Source of the DNA: Burkholderiales bacterium
Lineage (GTDB): Bacteria > Pseudomonadota > Gammaproteobacteria > Burkholderiales > Burkholderiaceae_D
Length of the DNA: 5,508 bases
Direction: 5' to 3'
NCBI GenBank assembly: GCA_005800405.1
Contig: SYFN01000168.1
Location: 1 to 5,508, forward strand
Shown here: positions 1 through 5,508 of the stretch, in pieces
Layout of the letters: each line of letters starts with the position of its first letter
Numbering within the stretch: the stretch's first letter is position 1
Position numbers and translations under genes: made by a program
Notes under the pieces: generated by a model
What the model saw: only the letters and a program-made list of their open reading frames with translations
What the model was told of the DNA's origin: nothing
Databases searched by the model: none

Positions 1-640
1 AAATCTTGCGGCCCATGCTCCAGTTCGGGTGCGCTACCGCCTGCTCCGGCGTTACCTCATCAAGCGTGTCCACATCCCGGTCAAGAAAGGGCCCGCCCGA
101 AGCGGTCAGCAGAATCTTGCGTATCCCATGCGCCTGTGGTGTGCGCTGATAACCGAGGGGCAGGCACTGAAATATCGCATTGTGTTCACTATCGATGGGC
201 AAAAGCGTTGCGCCACTGGCAGCCACTGCGTCCATGAACAAGGCACCCGACATTACCAGCGCCTCTTTGTTCGCCAACAAGATTTTCTTGCCGGCCCGAG
301 CCGCTGACAGTGTGGGGCGCAGACCTGCGGCACCAACAATCGCAGCCATGACTGTTGTGCACTCGGAAGCGCTAGCCACATCACATAAAACTTGCTCTCC
401 GTAGACCACTTCGGTAGGCAGACTCTTGTTGCTGAGAAGTGCGGAAAGTTCTTTTGCCGCCGCAGCCGTGGCAACTACCGCAAACGCGGGCCGAAACTGC
501 ACGCATTGCTCAGCGAGTTCAGTGACACGTGTATGCGCGGTAAGCGCGTAAATGCGGTAGCGATCGGGATGCCGGGCGACCACATCCAGCGTGGAGACAC
601 CGATCGAGCCTGTCGCACCGAGCAAGGTAATGGATTGCAT
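1..640 (-). CDS. dxr: 1-deoxy-D-xylulose 5-phosphate reductoisomerase, N-terminal part (runs off the left edge)
   Basis: DXR converts 1-deoxy-D-xylulose 5-phosphate to 2-C-methyl-D-erythritol 4-phosphate with NADPH and a divalent metal, the committed step of the cytosolic MEP isoprenoid pathway. Translating the minus strand from the ATG at 640-638 gives 213 residues with no stop before the edge; the family is about 400 long, so roughly the C-terminal half is missing. Visible motifs: NADPH-binding GATGSIG at residues 8-14, LLANKEALV at 121-129, metal-binding DSEH at 150-153 (Asp150 and Glu152 in E. coli numbering), substrate-loop SGGPF at 181-185 and HPNWSMG at 204-210. It starts 12 bases after the cdsA stop, behind a weak A-rich AGAAG ribosome site, so it is probably the last visible gene of the pyrH-frr-uppS-cdsA operon. 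Its product supplies the isoprene units that UppS later polymerises. Identification is secure; only the truncation by the window limits it. Confidence 0.97.
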   Translation of the reverse strand, partial: MQSITLLGATGSIGVSTLDVVARHPDRYRIYALTAHTRVTELAEQCVQFRPAFAVVATAAAAKELSALLSNKSLPTEVVYGEQVLCDVASASECTTVMAAIVGAAGLRPTLSAARAGKKILLANKEALVMSGALFMDAVAASGATLLPIDSEHNAIFQCLPLGYQRTPQAHGIRKILLTASGGPFLDRDVDTLDEVTPEQAVAHPNWSMGRKI

Positions 641-652
641 CGTTTTTTCTTC

Positions 653-1471
653 TCAGCCCATCCTGGTGGCGATGAGGAATGCCAGCGGCATTACCGGTAC
701 CAGCGCATCAATTCGATCCAGCACACCACCATGCCCAGGCAGCAATGAACTACTGTCTTTCACACCAGCACGGCGCTTCAGCAGGGACTCAAACAAATCG
801 CCGACAACGCTGGCAGCAACCAGCAGGCTCATCAACACAAGCCAGACCGGCCAGCCAAAGCGCACTTGAAGCGTGGGCGAAAAACTGTCCACCAATAACG
901 GGATTTGGGTGGAGATGCCGGCTAACAAGAGCACCGCAAGCCAACCACCGGCGACACCTTCCCAAGTCTTGCCAGGCGAGATGTCAGGCGCCAGTTTATG
1001 ACGCCCGAAGACTCTGCCGGCAAAATAAGCACCGATATCAGCCACCCAAACGATCGCCATCACGGAAATCAGGAAAACGGCAGAGCGCTGGAACATCCCT
1101 GCTATCGCAATGAAACAACCGAAAAGCGACAACAAATAGACCATCGCAAACAAGAAACCGCGCGGCCCATCCGCGCTTGGCAAACCCAGTTTGAGTGCAG
1201 GCACGAAACGCAGCACCCAGATCAGCACGCACAAGGTGGCCAGCGCGCTCCAGTCGCCGGGGGCCCGGTCGGCCATCAAGGGTAGCAGCAGCGCTGCACC
1301 AACAGCGAAGGGCAGCGCGCCGCGCACACCCAATAAGCGCAGACTCTCCCAGCATGCCGCACCAAAAAAAACCGCCAGCGTCAAATAAAACGCCAGCAAA
1401 GAACCAGAGCCAAGTACGCCCGCCAGCAAGAGCAGAAGAACGACTCCAGTCAGCACACGCTGTCGCAGCAT
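653..1471 (-). CDS. cdsA: Phosphatidate cytidylyltransferase (CDP-diacylglycerol synthase)
   Basis: This integral inner-membrane enzyme condenses CTP with phosphatidic acid to CDP-diacylglycerol, the precursor of all major phospholipids. The 272-residue product has the usual family length. It is strongly hydrophobic, with about eight likely membrane segments (roughly 6-22, 24-40, 52-67, 77-93, 105-127, 131-152, 175-192, 208-224). The family signature lies at residues 229-255: S229, K232-R233, K238-D239, H247-G-G and D252-R-I-D255 all fit the known CdsA pattern. Upstream GKTWEG at 167-172 is also typical. The ATG overlaps the uppS stop by one base (TGATG), and a good AGGAAGG ribosome site lies inside the uppS end, pointing to translational coupling. 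One oddity is a run of eight T on the coding strand (1371-1364) across codons 34-36. Function is confident. Confidence 0.97.
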   Translation of the reverse strand: MLRQRVLTGVVLLLLLAGVLGSGSLLAFYLTLAVFFGAACWESLRLLGVRGALPFAVGAALLLPLMADRAPGDWSALATLCVLIWVLRFVPALKLGLPSADGPRGFLFAMVYLLSLFGCFIAIAGMFQRSAVFLISVMAIVWVADIGAYFAGRVFGRHKLAPDISPGKTWEGVAGGWLAVLLLAGISTQIPLLVDSFSPTLQVRFGWPVWLVLMSLLVAASVVGDLFESLLKRRAGVKDSSSLLPGHGGVLDRIDALVPVMPLAFLIATRMG

Positions 1472-2229
1472 CAGGAGGCCTTCCTGACCTCGATGAGCTG
1501 TGCGCTGGTGCGTCCGAAGCGCCGCTCGCGCTGCTGATAGGACGCAATGGCTTCATCAAGCGCGGCTGCATTGAAATCAGGCCAGAAAGTATCAGTGAAA
1601 TACAACTCGGTATAAGCAAGCTGCCACAAAAGGAAATTGGAAATACGCTGCTCACCCCCGGTACGAATGAACAGATCGGGCTCGGGCGCATGCGCCATGC
1701 AGAAATAAGGCGCGAGATCGGCTTCGGTGTAAGTGGCTAGCCCAGGGCGCTCGGCGAGCATTTTGTTCATTGCCTGCAGCATGTCCCAGCGCCCTCCGTA
1801 ATTCGCGCAAATGGTGAGGGTCAAGCGTTTGTTGTCTGTCGTTTTCGCTTCGGACTCGAAAATCTGTGCCTGCAGCTTGGCATCGAAACGCGAGAGATCG
1901 CCCACAATTTTGAGGCGGATGCCATTGGCATGCATGCGACTGACTTCACGGTCGAGCACACTGGAAAACAGACGCATCAGCATGGCCACTTCGTCGAGTG
2001 GCCGACGCCAGTTTTCAGAGCTGAATGCAAACAGCGTCAAGTGGCCGATACCACGCTCAATGCAGGCGCGCACGATACCTCGCACAGCTTCCACACCTTT
2101 CACATGCCCCGTCACACGCGGCAGGTAGCGCGAGGTAGCCCAACGTCCATTGCCATCCATAATGATCGCTACATGCGCCGGTACCAGCGAGGTAGCAGGT
2201 ATATCAAGCGTCGAACTGATTTGGCTCAT
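1471..2229 (-). CDS. uppS: Undecaprenyl diphosphate synthase (cis-prenyltransferase)
   Basis: UppS adds eight isopentenyl diphosphate units in cis to farnesyl diphosphate, giving the C55 lipid carrier for peptidoglycan and other envelope polymers; it is a soluble, membrane-associated homodimer. The 252-residue protein has the full set of family motifs: catalytic Asp25 in MDGNGRW (24-30), GHxxG at 41-45, FSSENWRR at 69-76, NYGGR at 143-147, and the C-terminal block from D185 through R189, E193, R195 and SNF at 197-199, followed by WPDF at 216-219. The start ATG at 2229 leaves a 19-residue lead before the HVAIIMDG strand, normal for the family. Its ribosome site is weak (GGAA, 8 bases upstream), so translation may depend partly on coupling with frr. 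It lies 60 bases after frr and its TGA overlaps the cdsA ATG. Confidence 0.97.
   Translation of the reverse strand: MSQISSTLDIPATSLVPAHVAIIMDGNGRWATSRYLPRVTGHVKGVEAVRGIVRACIERGIGHLTLFAFSSENWRRPLDEVAMLMRLFSSVLDREVSRMHANGIRLKIVGDLSRFDAKLQAQIFESEAKTTDNKRLTLTICANYGGRWDMLQAMNKMLAERPGLATYTEADLAPYFCMAHAPEPDLFIRTGGEQRISNFLLWQLAYTELYFTDTFWPDFNAAALDEAIASYQQRERRFGRTSAQLIEVRKAS
1479..1485 (-). promoter_or_regulatory. Ribosome binding site of cdsA inside the end of uppS
   Basis: The minus strand reads AGGAAGG, 7 bases before the cdsA ATG at 1471-1469, within the last codons of uppS. With the TGATG stop/start overlap it supports this start and suggests ribosomes finishing uppS re-initiate on cdsA. Confidence 0.7.
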
Positions 2230-2278
2230 TCGGTGGGTTCCATTGGCAGGGATGATCGGAGAGAGGCGACTTGATGCG

Positions 2279-2286
2279 TCCTCCTT
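2279..2286 (-). promoter_or_regulatory. Strong Shine-Dalgarno-like sequence with no usable start codon, frr-uppS gap
   Basis: The minus strand reads AAGGAGGA just after the frr stop (TAA, 2292-2290). It is the best anti-16S match in the window, tied with that of frr. No ATG, GTG or TTG follows within 4-13 bases; the uppS ATG is about 50 bases further on and has only a weak GGAA. The 20 codons between the frr stop and the uppS ATG are open in the uppS frame. It may be a ribosome standby or pausing site, or chance. The sequence match is plain; a role is not shown. Confidence 0.35.
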
Positions 2287-2289
2287 CGC

Positions 2290-2850
2290 TTACACCGTCA
2301 GCACTTCTTTTTCTTTCTCGGCAACCAGCTTGTCGATTTCTGCTACGAACTTATCGGTGAGTTTTTGTACATCGTCCTGCGCCCGACGCTCATCATCTTC
2401 CGAAATCGCTTTATCCTTCAGAAGCTTTTTCAGCGCCTCGTTGGCATCCCGTCTGATGTTACGTACCGCAATTTTTGCATCCTCCGCCTCGCTTTTGCAA
2501 AGCTTGACCATCTCCTTGCGGCGCTCTTCGGTGAGCGCCGGAGTCGGCACACGGATGAGATCGCCCTGCGTAGAGGGGTTCAGTCCCAGATCAGATTCAC
2601 GAATCGCCTTCTCCACCGTTGCGATCATTTTCTTTTCCCAAGGATGCACGCCAATGGTGCGCGCGTCAATCAGCGTGACGTTTGCAACCTGGTTGATATG
2701 CGTCGGTGTCCCATAGTAGTCCACCTGAATGTGATCGAGTATCCCGGCGTGCGCGCGTCCGGTGCGCACCTTGGCCAGGTCGGCTTTGAGCGTATCGATC
2801 GATTTTTGCATTTTTTGCTCAGTATTCTTTTTGACGTCAGTAACAGTCAT
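2290..2850 (-). CDS. frr: Ribosome recycling factor (RRF)
   Basis: RRF, with EF-G and IF3, splits the post-termination ribosome so that it can initiate again. The 186-residue product matches the usual 185-residue length. It shows the family's two-domain layout: a long helical N-terminus with the conserved RTGRA (29-33), the beta-rich domain around residues 34-105 with YYGTPT at 45-50 and GVHPWEKKM at 67-75, then the helical return with RKEMVKLCK at 111-119 and VRNIRRDAN at 129-137 (the conserved ribosome-binding arginines). The charged, lysine-rich C-terminal helix is typical. The reading frame is open for 28 more codons upstream, but the ATG at 2850 is chosen because it gives the family N-terminus and has a strong AGGAGGA. 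It sits 46 bases after pyrH with no terminator between, so the two are almost certainly cotranscribed. Confidence 0.98.
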   Translation of the reverse strand: MTVTDVKKNTEQKMQKSIDTLKADLAKVRTGRAHAGILDHIQVDYYGTPTHINQVANVTLIDARTIGVHPWEKKMIATVEKAIRESDLGLNPSTQGDLIRVPTPALTEERRKEMVKLCKSEAEDAKIAVRNIRRDANEALKKLLKDKAISEDDERRAQDDVQKLTDKFVAEIDKLVAEKEKEVLTV

Positions 2851-2854
2851 GCTG

Positions 2855-2861
2855 TCCTCCT
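2855..2861 (-). promoter_or_regulatory. Ribosome binding site that fixes the frr start
   Basis: The minus strand reads AGGAGGA, 4 bases before the ATG at 2850-2848. It settles the choice between this ATG and upstream in-frame starts that would begin inside pyrH. Its strength fits a highly expressed translation factor. Confidence 0.85.
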
Positions 2862-2896
2862 GAAAAACGGCTGAATAAGTTCGTCCTGCCCGGCGA

Positions 2897-3613
2897 TCAC
2901 ACGTGAACCAGCGTACCCTCGTCCTCACCCACAATGACGCTTTTCAGTGCGCCGGGTTTGACGATGGAGAATACCCGTATAGGCAGCTTCTGATCACGGC
3001 ACAGCGCAAAGGCGGTGGCGTCCATCACTTGCAAACGCTTTGCGATTGCCTCATCAAAGCTGATTGTTGAATAGCGGGTTGCATTTGGGTCTTTTTTGGG
3101 ATCTACGCTGTAAATGCCATCGACCTTGGTCGCTTTGAGCACAACCTCGGCGCCGATCTCCGCGCCGCGCAGTGCAGCGGCCGTATCCGTGGTGAAGAAG
3201 GGGTTGCCGGTACCCGCCGCGAAAACCACGATCTTACCTTCTTCAAGGTATTGCAGAGCCTTGGGCCGCACATAAGGCTCGACCACCTGCTCGATACCAA
3301 TGGCTGACATCACACGAGCTGTCATGCCGGCCTGCCGCATCGCATCGGCCAGCGCAAGCGAATTCATTACGGTGGCCAGCATGCCCATATAGTCGGCCGT
3401 TGCACGATCCATTCCCTGCGCACCTGGTGCCACGCCGCGGAAAATGTTGCCCCCACCAATGACGATGGCGACTTCAACGCCCATCTGCGCCACGTTCGAA
3501 ACATCGGCCACCATGCGCTCGATGGTTGTACGATTGATGCCATAAGCATCATCTCCCATCAAGGCCTCACCGGAGAGTTTCAGAAGTACGCGCTTGTATA
3601 TGGGTGTCGTCAT
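2897..3613 (-). CDS. pyrH: UMP kinase (uridylate kinase)
   Basis: PyrH phosphorylates UMP to UDP with ATP, the entry to all pyrimidine nucleotides; the bacterial enzyme is a hexamer of the amino-acid kinase fold, unrelated to eukaryotic UMP/CMP kinase, and is usually activated by GTP and inhibited by UTP. The product is 238 residues, the usual length. Motifs: KLSGEAL at 12-18, GGGNIFRG at 53-60, the UMP-contact stretch DRATADYMG at 69-77, [13 protein letters not shown] at 134-146, K160 and [12 protein letters not shown] at 165-176 near the ATP site, and MDATAF at 197-202. The frame is open upstream to a TTG at 3688, but the ATG at 3613 has GGGAG 9 bases away and gives the conserved N-terminus, so it is preferred. 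It is the first gene after the tsf terminator and has a long, structured leader. The frr ATG follows 46 bases after its stop. Confidence 0.98.
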   Translation of the reverse strand: MTTPIYKRVLLKLSGEALMGDDAYGINRTTIERMVADVSNVAQMGVEVAIVIGGGNIFRGVAPGAQGMDRATADYMGMLATVMNSLALADAMRQAGMTARVMSAIGIEQVVEPYVRPKALQYLEEGKIVVFAAGTGNPFFTTDTAAALRGAEIGAEVVLKATKVDGIYSVDPKKDPNATRYSTISFDEAIAKRLQVMDATAFALCRDQKLPIRVFSIVKPGALKSVIVGEDEGTLVHV

Positions 3614-3620
3614 CAGCAAT

Positions 3621-3626
3621 GCTCCC
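3621..3626 (-). promoter_or_regulatory. Ribosome binding site that fixes the pyrH start
   Basis: The minus strand reads GGGAGC with the GGGAG core about 8-9 bases before the ATG at 3613-3611. A second purine tract (AAAGGA, near 3631-3636) is too far away to serve this ATG. The site favours the 238-residue protein over a 25-codon upstream extension from TTG. Confidence 0.7.
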
Positions 3627-3674
3627 AATTCCTTTATTTGTCGTTGAGGGAATACCAGTGGTCTCCCTTTGCTC

Positions 3675-3798
3675 AGAGCCTCTATCAAAATGTCGCTGCC
3701 AGCATGGGGCTACCTTGCCCTGCAACCGGACTGACGATGGCGCCTCAAACTTGCCAGCGACCGCGCCGCGAGGCAGCGCTCATTTTGAAAGAGCCTCT
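3675..3798 (-). repeat. Long imperfect inverted repeat in the pyrH leader (potential large stem-loop)
   Basis: On the plus strand the outer arms are AGAGCCTCTATCAAAATG (3675-3692) and CATTTTGAAAGAGCCTCT (3781-3798). One arm matches the reverse complement of the other at 16 of 18 positions. The pairing resumes inward with CGCTGCC (3694-3700) against GGCAGCG (3772-3778). In the transcript this gives about 23 base pairs interrupted by two 1x1 mismatches and one 1x2 internal loop, closing a 71-base interior. That interior can form further small hairpins, such as GGGC/GCCC at 3707-3710 and 3717-3720. No T run follows on either strand, so it is not an intrinsic terminator. It ends 62 bases before the pyrH ATG. 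Possible identities are a regulatory leader, an RNase III substrate, a small RNA or a short repeat element with terminal inverted repeats. No target duplication flanks it. The repeat is certain; its role is unknown. Confidence 0.8.
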
Positions 3799-3830
3799 TG
3801 GTTATAAATTTAATCCCGGAACACCGGCCT

Positions 3831-3859
3831 ATTTTACCGGCTGTCAGCCCGCTTGTAGT
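3831..3859 (-). promoter_or_regulatory. Weak candidate promoter for the pyrH operon
   Basis: On the minus strand TAAAAT (3836-3831) resembles a -10 box (5 of 6). The hexamer 17 bases upstream, ACTACA (3859-3854), matches only half of the -35 consensus. Transcription would start near 3824 and include the whole long stem at 3798-3675. The -35 region falls in the centre of the 3838-3874 dyad. The location is sensible because a promoter is needed after the tsf terminator, but the match is poor. Confidence 0.2.
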
Positions 3860-3874
3860 GAGGCTTGACAGCCG
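3838..3874. repeat. Perfect 9-bp inverted repeat (operator-like dyad or hairpin)
   Basis: CGGCTGTCA at 3838-3846 is the exact reverse complement of TGACAGCCG at 3866-3874, with 19 bases between. Allowing one bulged T, the inner GCC (3847-3849) and GGC (3862-3864) extend it to about 12 pairs around a 12-base loop. Neither side is followed by a T run, so it is not a terminator. It could be an operator for a dimeric regulator of pyrH or a leader hairpin. Structure seen; function inferred. Confidence 0.55.
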
Positions 3875-3904
3875 TCCATTCAGTAAAGCACCGATCAAAG
3901 CAAA

Positions 3905-3954
3905 CTGAAAAATTTTTATGGCTAAAACACGCCGTTAAGCCTTCGATTTTTCAG
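3905..3954. repeat. Nested inverted repeat with A/T arms and a GGCT/AGCC core
   Basis: CTGAAAAAT at 3905-3913 is the exact reverse complement of ATTTTTCAG at 3946-3954. Inside lies a second dyad, GGCT (3920-3923) with AGCC (3938-3941). On the minus strand the two stems stack with unpaired bases between. The left arm also forms the A5T5 palindrome at 3908-3917, a bent-DNA or UP-element-like tract. It could be a backup terminator, an upstream promoter element, or chance, since A/T-rich arms arise easily. Confidence 0.35.
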
Positions 3955-4016
3955 GCACCTCCGATGCACAGTGCTACTGCCTCGCCTTGCACAGAGTGTT
4001 TATTGCATATCTCCCC

Positions 4017-4041
4017 AAAAAAAACGGGCCTTTCGGCCCGT
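4017..4041 (-). terminator. Intrinsic terminator of rpsB-tsf
   Basis: The minus strand forms a perfect 7-bp stem, ACGGGCC paired with GGCCCGT, around a GAAA tetraloop, running directly into eight T. It begins 10 bases after the tsf stop codon. GC-rich stem, stable GNRA loop and T tract together are a textbook rho-independent terminator. It separates the rpsB-tsf transcript from the pyrH operon. Confidence 0.93.
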
Positions 4042-4051
4042 GATGATCAGA

Positions 4052-4933
4052 TCAACCTTTCTGTGCAGCGGCTACTTGCGTCGCGACTTCAGCAGCAAAG
4101 TCGTCCTGCTTTTTCTCGATACCCTCGCCCACCACATACATCACGAAGGACTTCACCGTCGTATTGGCAGCTTTGAGCATCTGTTCAACCGTCTGCTTGT
4201 CGTTCTTGACGAACGCCTGATTGAAAAGCGATACCTCTTTCAGGTATTTTTGTACCGAGCCCTCAACCATCTTGGCAGCGATATCAGCAGGTTTGCCAGA
4301 TTCTTCCGCTTTAAGTCGCGCAACGGATCGCTCTTTCTCGACCAGATCGGACGGGACATCATCGGAGGACAGTGCCACAGGCTTCATCGCCGCGATGTGC
4401 ATTGCGACATCTTTGCCAACCTGCTCGTCCGCGCCATCAAACTCGACCATCACCCCAATGCGGGTTCCGTGCAAGTAGGAGACCAGCTTGGAAAATGTCT
4501 GAAAACGATGAAAGCGACGAATCGACATGTTCTCGCAAATACGACCAATCAATTCAGCACGGATTTCTTCAACGGTCTTGCCATCCAGCGGCAATGCGGA
4601 TAACGCAGCGACATCAGCCGGATTGTTCTCGCTCACCAGACGTGCAACGTCGGCAGTAAATTTCAGGAAATCGTCGTTCTTCGATACGAAGTCAGTCTCG
4701 CAATTGACTTCAATCAACGTGCCCACACCGCCGGCAATGTGTGCGGCTACTACGCCCTCAGCGGTCACGCGCGAGGCCGCCTTTGAAGCCTTGCTACCCA
4801 GTTTGACGCGAAGGATCTCTTCGGCGCGGGCCATGTCGCCTTCAGCTTCGGTCAGCGCCTTCTTGCACTCCATCATGGGGGCATCTGTTTTTGCCCGCAG
4901 TTCACCCACCATTGCTGCTGTAATTGCCGCCAT
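4052..4933 (-). CDS. tsf: Elongation factor Ts
   Basis: EF-Ts is the guanine-nucleotide exchange factor that removes GDP from EF-Tu in the cytoplasm. The 293-residue protein has the full bacterial length (about 280-295). In order it shows the N-terminal UBA-like domain with [16 protein letters not shown] at 12-27, the linker around 50-60, the core motif TDFV at 80-83 within [11 protein letters not shown] (the loop that inserts into EF-Tu and disturbs the Mg-GDP site), then the two subdomains of the dimerisation core, and a C-terminal module ending in an alanine-rich tail. The frame is open for 30 codons further upstream. The ATG at 4933 is chosen for its AAGGAGA site and the conserved [13 protein letters not shown] start. 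It lies 169 bases after rpsB, the classical partner, and is closed by a strong terminator. A terminator-like hairpin upstream may lower its transcription relative to rpsB. Confidence 0.98.
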   Translation of the reverse strand: MAAITAAMVGELRAKTDAPMMECKKALTEAEGDMARAEEILRVKLGSKASKAASRVTAEGVVAAHIAGGVGTLIEVNCETDFVSKNDDFLKFTADVARLVSENNPADVAALSALPLDGKTVEEIRAELIGRICENMSIRRFHRFQTFSKLVSYLHGTRIGVMVEFDGADEQVGKDVAMHIAAMKPVALSSDDVPSDLVEKERSVARLKAEESGKPADIAAKMVEGSVQKYLKEVSLFNQAFVKNDKQTVEQMLKAANTTVKSFVMYVVGEGIEKKQDDFAAEVATQVAAAQKG

Positions 4934-4938
4934 ACTTT

Positions 4939-4945
4939 TCTCCTT
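4939..4945 (-). promoter_or_regulatory. Ribosome binding site that fixes the tsf start
   Basis: The minus strand reads AAGGAGA, 5 bases before the ATG at 4933-4931. It excludes the longer open frame that begins near 5023, whose extra 30 residues are not part of the EF-Ts family. Confidence 0.85.
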
Positions 4946-5031
4946 GATTCTTAACGAGGATGCCACCAGGGTACCCCAATTCGACCATTCTTTTACTGCG
5001 CCTTGCCGGGTTCGATAGCGCAATCTGCCCG

Positions 5032-5066
5032 AAAAAAAGGGGCGAACGGTCGTTGCCCCATTTTTT
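5032..5066 (-). terminator. Terminator-like hairpin between rpsB and tsf (probable attenuator)
   Basis: On the minus strand GGGGC (5059-5055) pairs with GCCCC (5043-5039), and AAC/GTT pairs extend it inward past one bulged base to a 4-base loop. Seven T follow directly (5038-5032). Six A precede the stem (5066-5061), so these can pair with the T run and the shape also suits a bidirectional terminator. It begins 36 bases after the rpsB stop. No convincing promoter lies between it and tsf, so it probably passes part of the polymerases and sets an S2:EF-Ts ratio. A small stem CAGCCT/AGGCTG (5067-5072 with 5082-5087) sits just before it. Confidence 0.75.
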
Positions 5067-5102
5067 CAGCCTGTGTGCTGAAGGCTGTCGATGCGCGAGG
5101 CA

Positions 5103-5508
5103 TCAGGCCTGATCGCTGACCTCAACGAATTCATCCGTGCCCGCTTTGACGGACTCAATAATCTCGTTCATCGAATTTGAGCGGCCCTCGAGGATCGCGT
5201 CAGCGACGCCGCGCGCATAGAGAGTAATCGCCTTGGATGAGTCATCATTGCCCGGGATGACGTAAGTCACGCCCTGCGGTGTGTGGTTGGTATCGACCAC
5301 GCCAATGACCGGAACGCCGAGTTTGATCGCTTCGATGATTGCACCCTTGTGATAACCGACATCAATCACAAAAATTGCATCAGGCACGCCATTCATGTCC
5401 TTGATACCACCAATCGCTTTTTGCAGCTTGTCGAGTTCGCGATTGAACATCAGCGCCTCTTTTTTCGACATCTTTTCGACGGAACCATCAACGATAGCGG
5501 CTTCCATT
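5103..5508 (-). CDS. rpsB: 30S ribosomal protein S2, C-terminal part (runs off the right edge)
   Basis: S2 sits on the back of the 30S subunit and is needed for bS1 to bind. The visible 134 residues are about the last half of a protein that is usually 240-255 long. Conserved pieces are [17 protein letters not shown] at visible residues 12-28, [18 protein letters not shown] at 33-50, [16 protein letters not shown] at 59-74, [12 protein letters not shown] at 83-94 and the helix [12 protein letters not shown] at 98-109. The Met at 5507-5505 is internal, because homologues continue upstream, so the true start is beyond the window. The stop is TGA at 5105-5103. The gene heads the rpsB-tsf pair; its promoter and the leader where S2 autoregulation usually acts are not in view. 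Confidence 0.97.
   Translation of the reverse strand, partial: MEAAIVDGSVEKMSKKEALMFNRELDKLQKAIGGIKDMNGVPDAIFVIDVGYHKGAIIEAIKLGVPVIGVVDTNHTPQGVTYVIPGNDDSSKAITLYARGVADAILEGRSNSMNEIIESVKAGTDEFVEVSDQA

Larger units (their letters stand above)
3614..4051 (-). other. 438-base tsf-pyrH spacer without a gene, rich in inverted repeats
   Basis: No open frame here on either strand looks like a protein: candidates are short, lack good ribosome sites and have no recognisable motifs. In transcription order the spacer holds the tsf terminator (4041-4017), a nested dyad (3954-3905), a 9-bp perfect dyad (3874-3838), an AT-rich stretch (about 3836-3801), a long interrupted stem (3798-3675) and the pyrH ribosome site. 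Because the terminator should stop most tsf transcripts, the pyrH operon needs its own promoter here. I found no strong sigma-70 match, only a weak candidate. The rest of the pyrH cluster has gaps of 60 bases or less, so the length and structure of this spacer stand out. Confidence 0.75.

Noticed and set aside
1038..1691. Long open frame on the minus strand in another frame, across the uppS/cdsA junction
   Set aside because: It is fully overlapped by two certain genes with all their motifs; its Arg/Cys/Ser-rich translation is typical of a shadow frame.
2226..2243. Five-codon micro-ORF (MEPTE) whose stop overlaps the uppS start
   Set aside because: It has no ribosome site of its own and is too short to distinguish from chance.
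3614..3688. Extension of pyrH to an upstream TTG (25 more codons)
   Set aside because: It would begin inside the stem arm, lacks a ribosome site and is not part of the UMP kinase family; the ATG at 3613 has GGGAG.
3675..3798. Insertion sequence or classical MITE interpretation of the long inverted repeat
   Set aside because: No transposase, no target-site duplication (flanks tttgctc and tggttat differ) and no second copy in the window; kept only as an alternative to be tested by genome search.
3865..3870. Exact TTGACA (-35 consensus) on the plus strand
   Set aside because: No -10-like hexamer lies 16-18 bases downstream, no gene follows on the plus strand, and the hexamer is explained as part of the 3838-3874 dyad.
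3865..4176. Plus-strand open frame from the spacer into the end of tsf
   Set aside because: No ribosome site or recognisable domain; it crosses the tsf terminator and reads antisense to EF-Ts.
5006..5022. GGGTTCGATA resembling a tRNA T-loop
   Set aside because: The flanking five-base stems do not pair (CCGGG against GCGCA) and no acceptor or anticodon arm can be drawn.

Overview
The window is a piece of bacterial core chromosome. Every gene lies on the minus strand. In the direction of transcription (right to left) the order is rpsB (3' part only), tsf, pyrH, frr, uppS, cdsA, dxr (5' part only). Placing dxr after cdsA, rather than between frr and uppS as in E. coli, is the order I know from Betaproteobacteria. 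The protein sequences also look betaproteobacterial, probably Burkholderiales; that placement is an inference without a database search. No mobile element gene, CRISPR array, tRNA/rRNA gene or foreign-looking coding block was found.

Layout by region (minus strand). 5508-5103 is the C-terminal half of ribosomal protein S2. 5102-4934 is a spacer with a terminator-like hairpin followed by a T run. 4933-4052 is EF-Ts, closed by a textbook intrinsic terminator at 4041-4017. 4051-3614 is a 438-base spacer with no gene but unusually rich in inverted repeats. 3613-2897 (pyrH, UMP kinase), 2850-2290 (frr, ribosome recycling factor), 2229-1471 (uppS), 1471-653 (cdsA) and 640-1 (dxr, running off the left edge) form a tight five-gene cluster with gaps of 46, 60, -1 and 12 bases and no terminator between them.

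The genes join translation (S2, EF-Ts, RRF), pyrimidine nucleotide supply (UMP kinase) and envelope building. DXR makes isoprenoid precursor, UppS makes the undecaprenyl carrier for peptidoglycan and other envelope polymers, and CdsA makes CDP-diacylglycerol for phospholipids. All are normally essential housekeeping functions, and each complete protein has its expected length and key residues.

The part that ordinary annotation does not explain is the tsf-pyrH spacer. Besides the tsf terminator it holds three separate dyads. The strongest (arms 3675-3700 and 3772-3798) would fold as a roughly 23-bp interrupted stem closing a 71-base interior, 62 bases upstream of the pyrH start. It is the best candidate here for an undescribed leader RNA, processing site or small repeat element.
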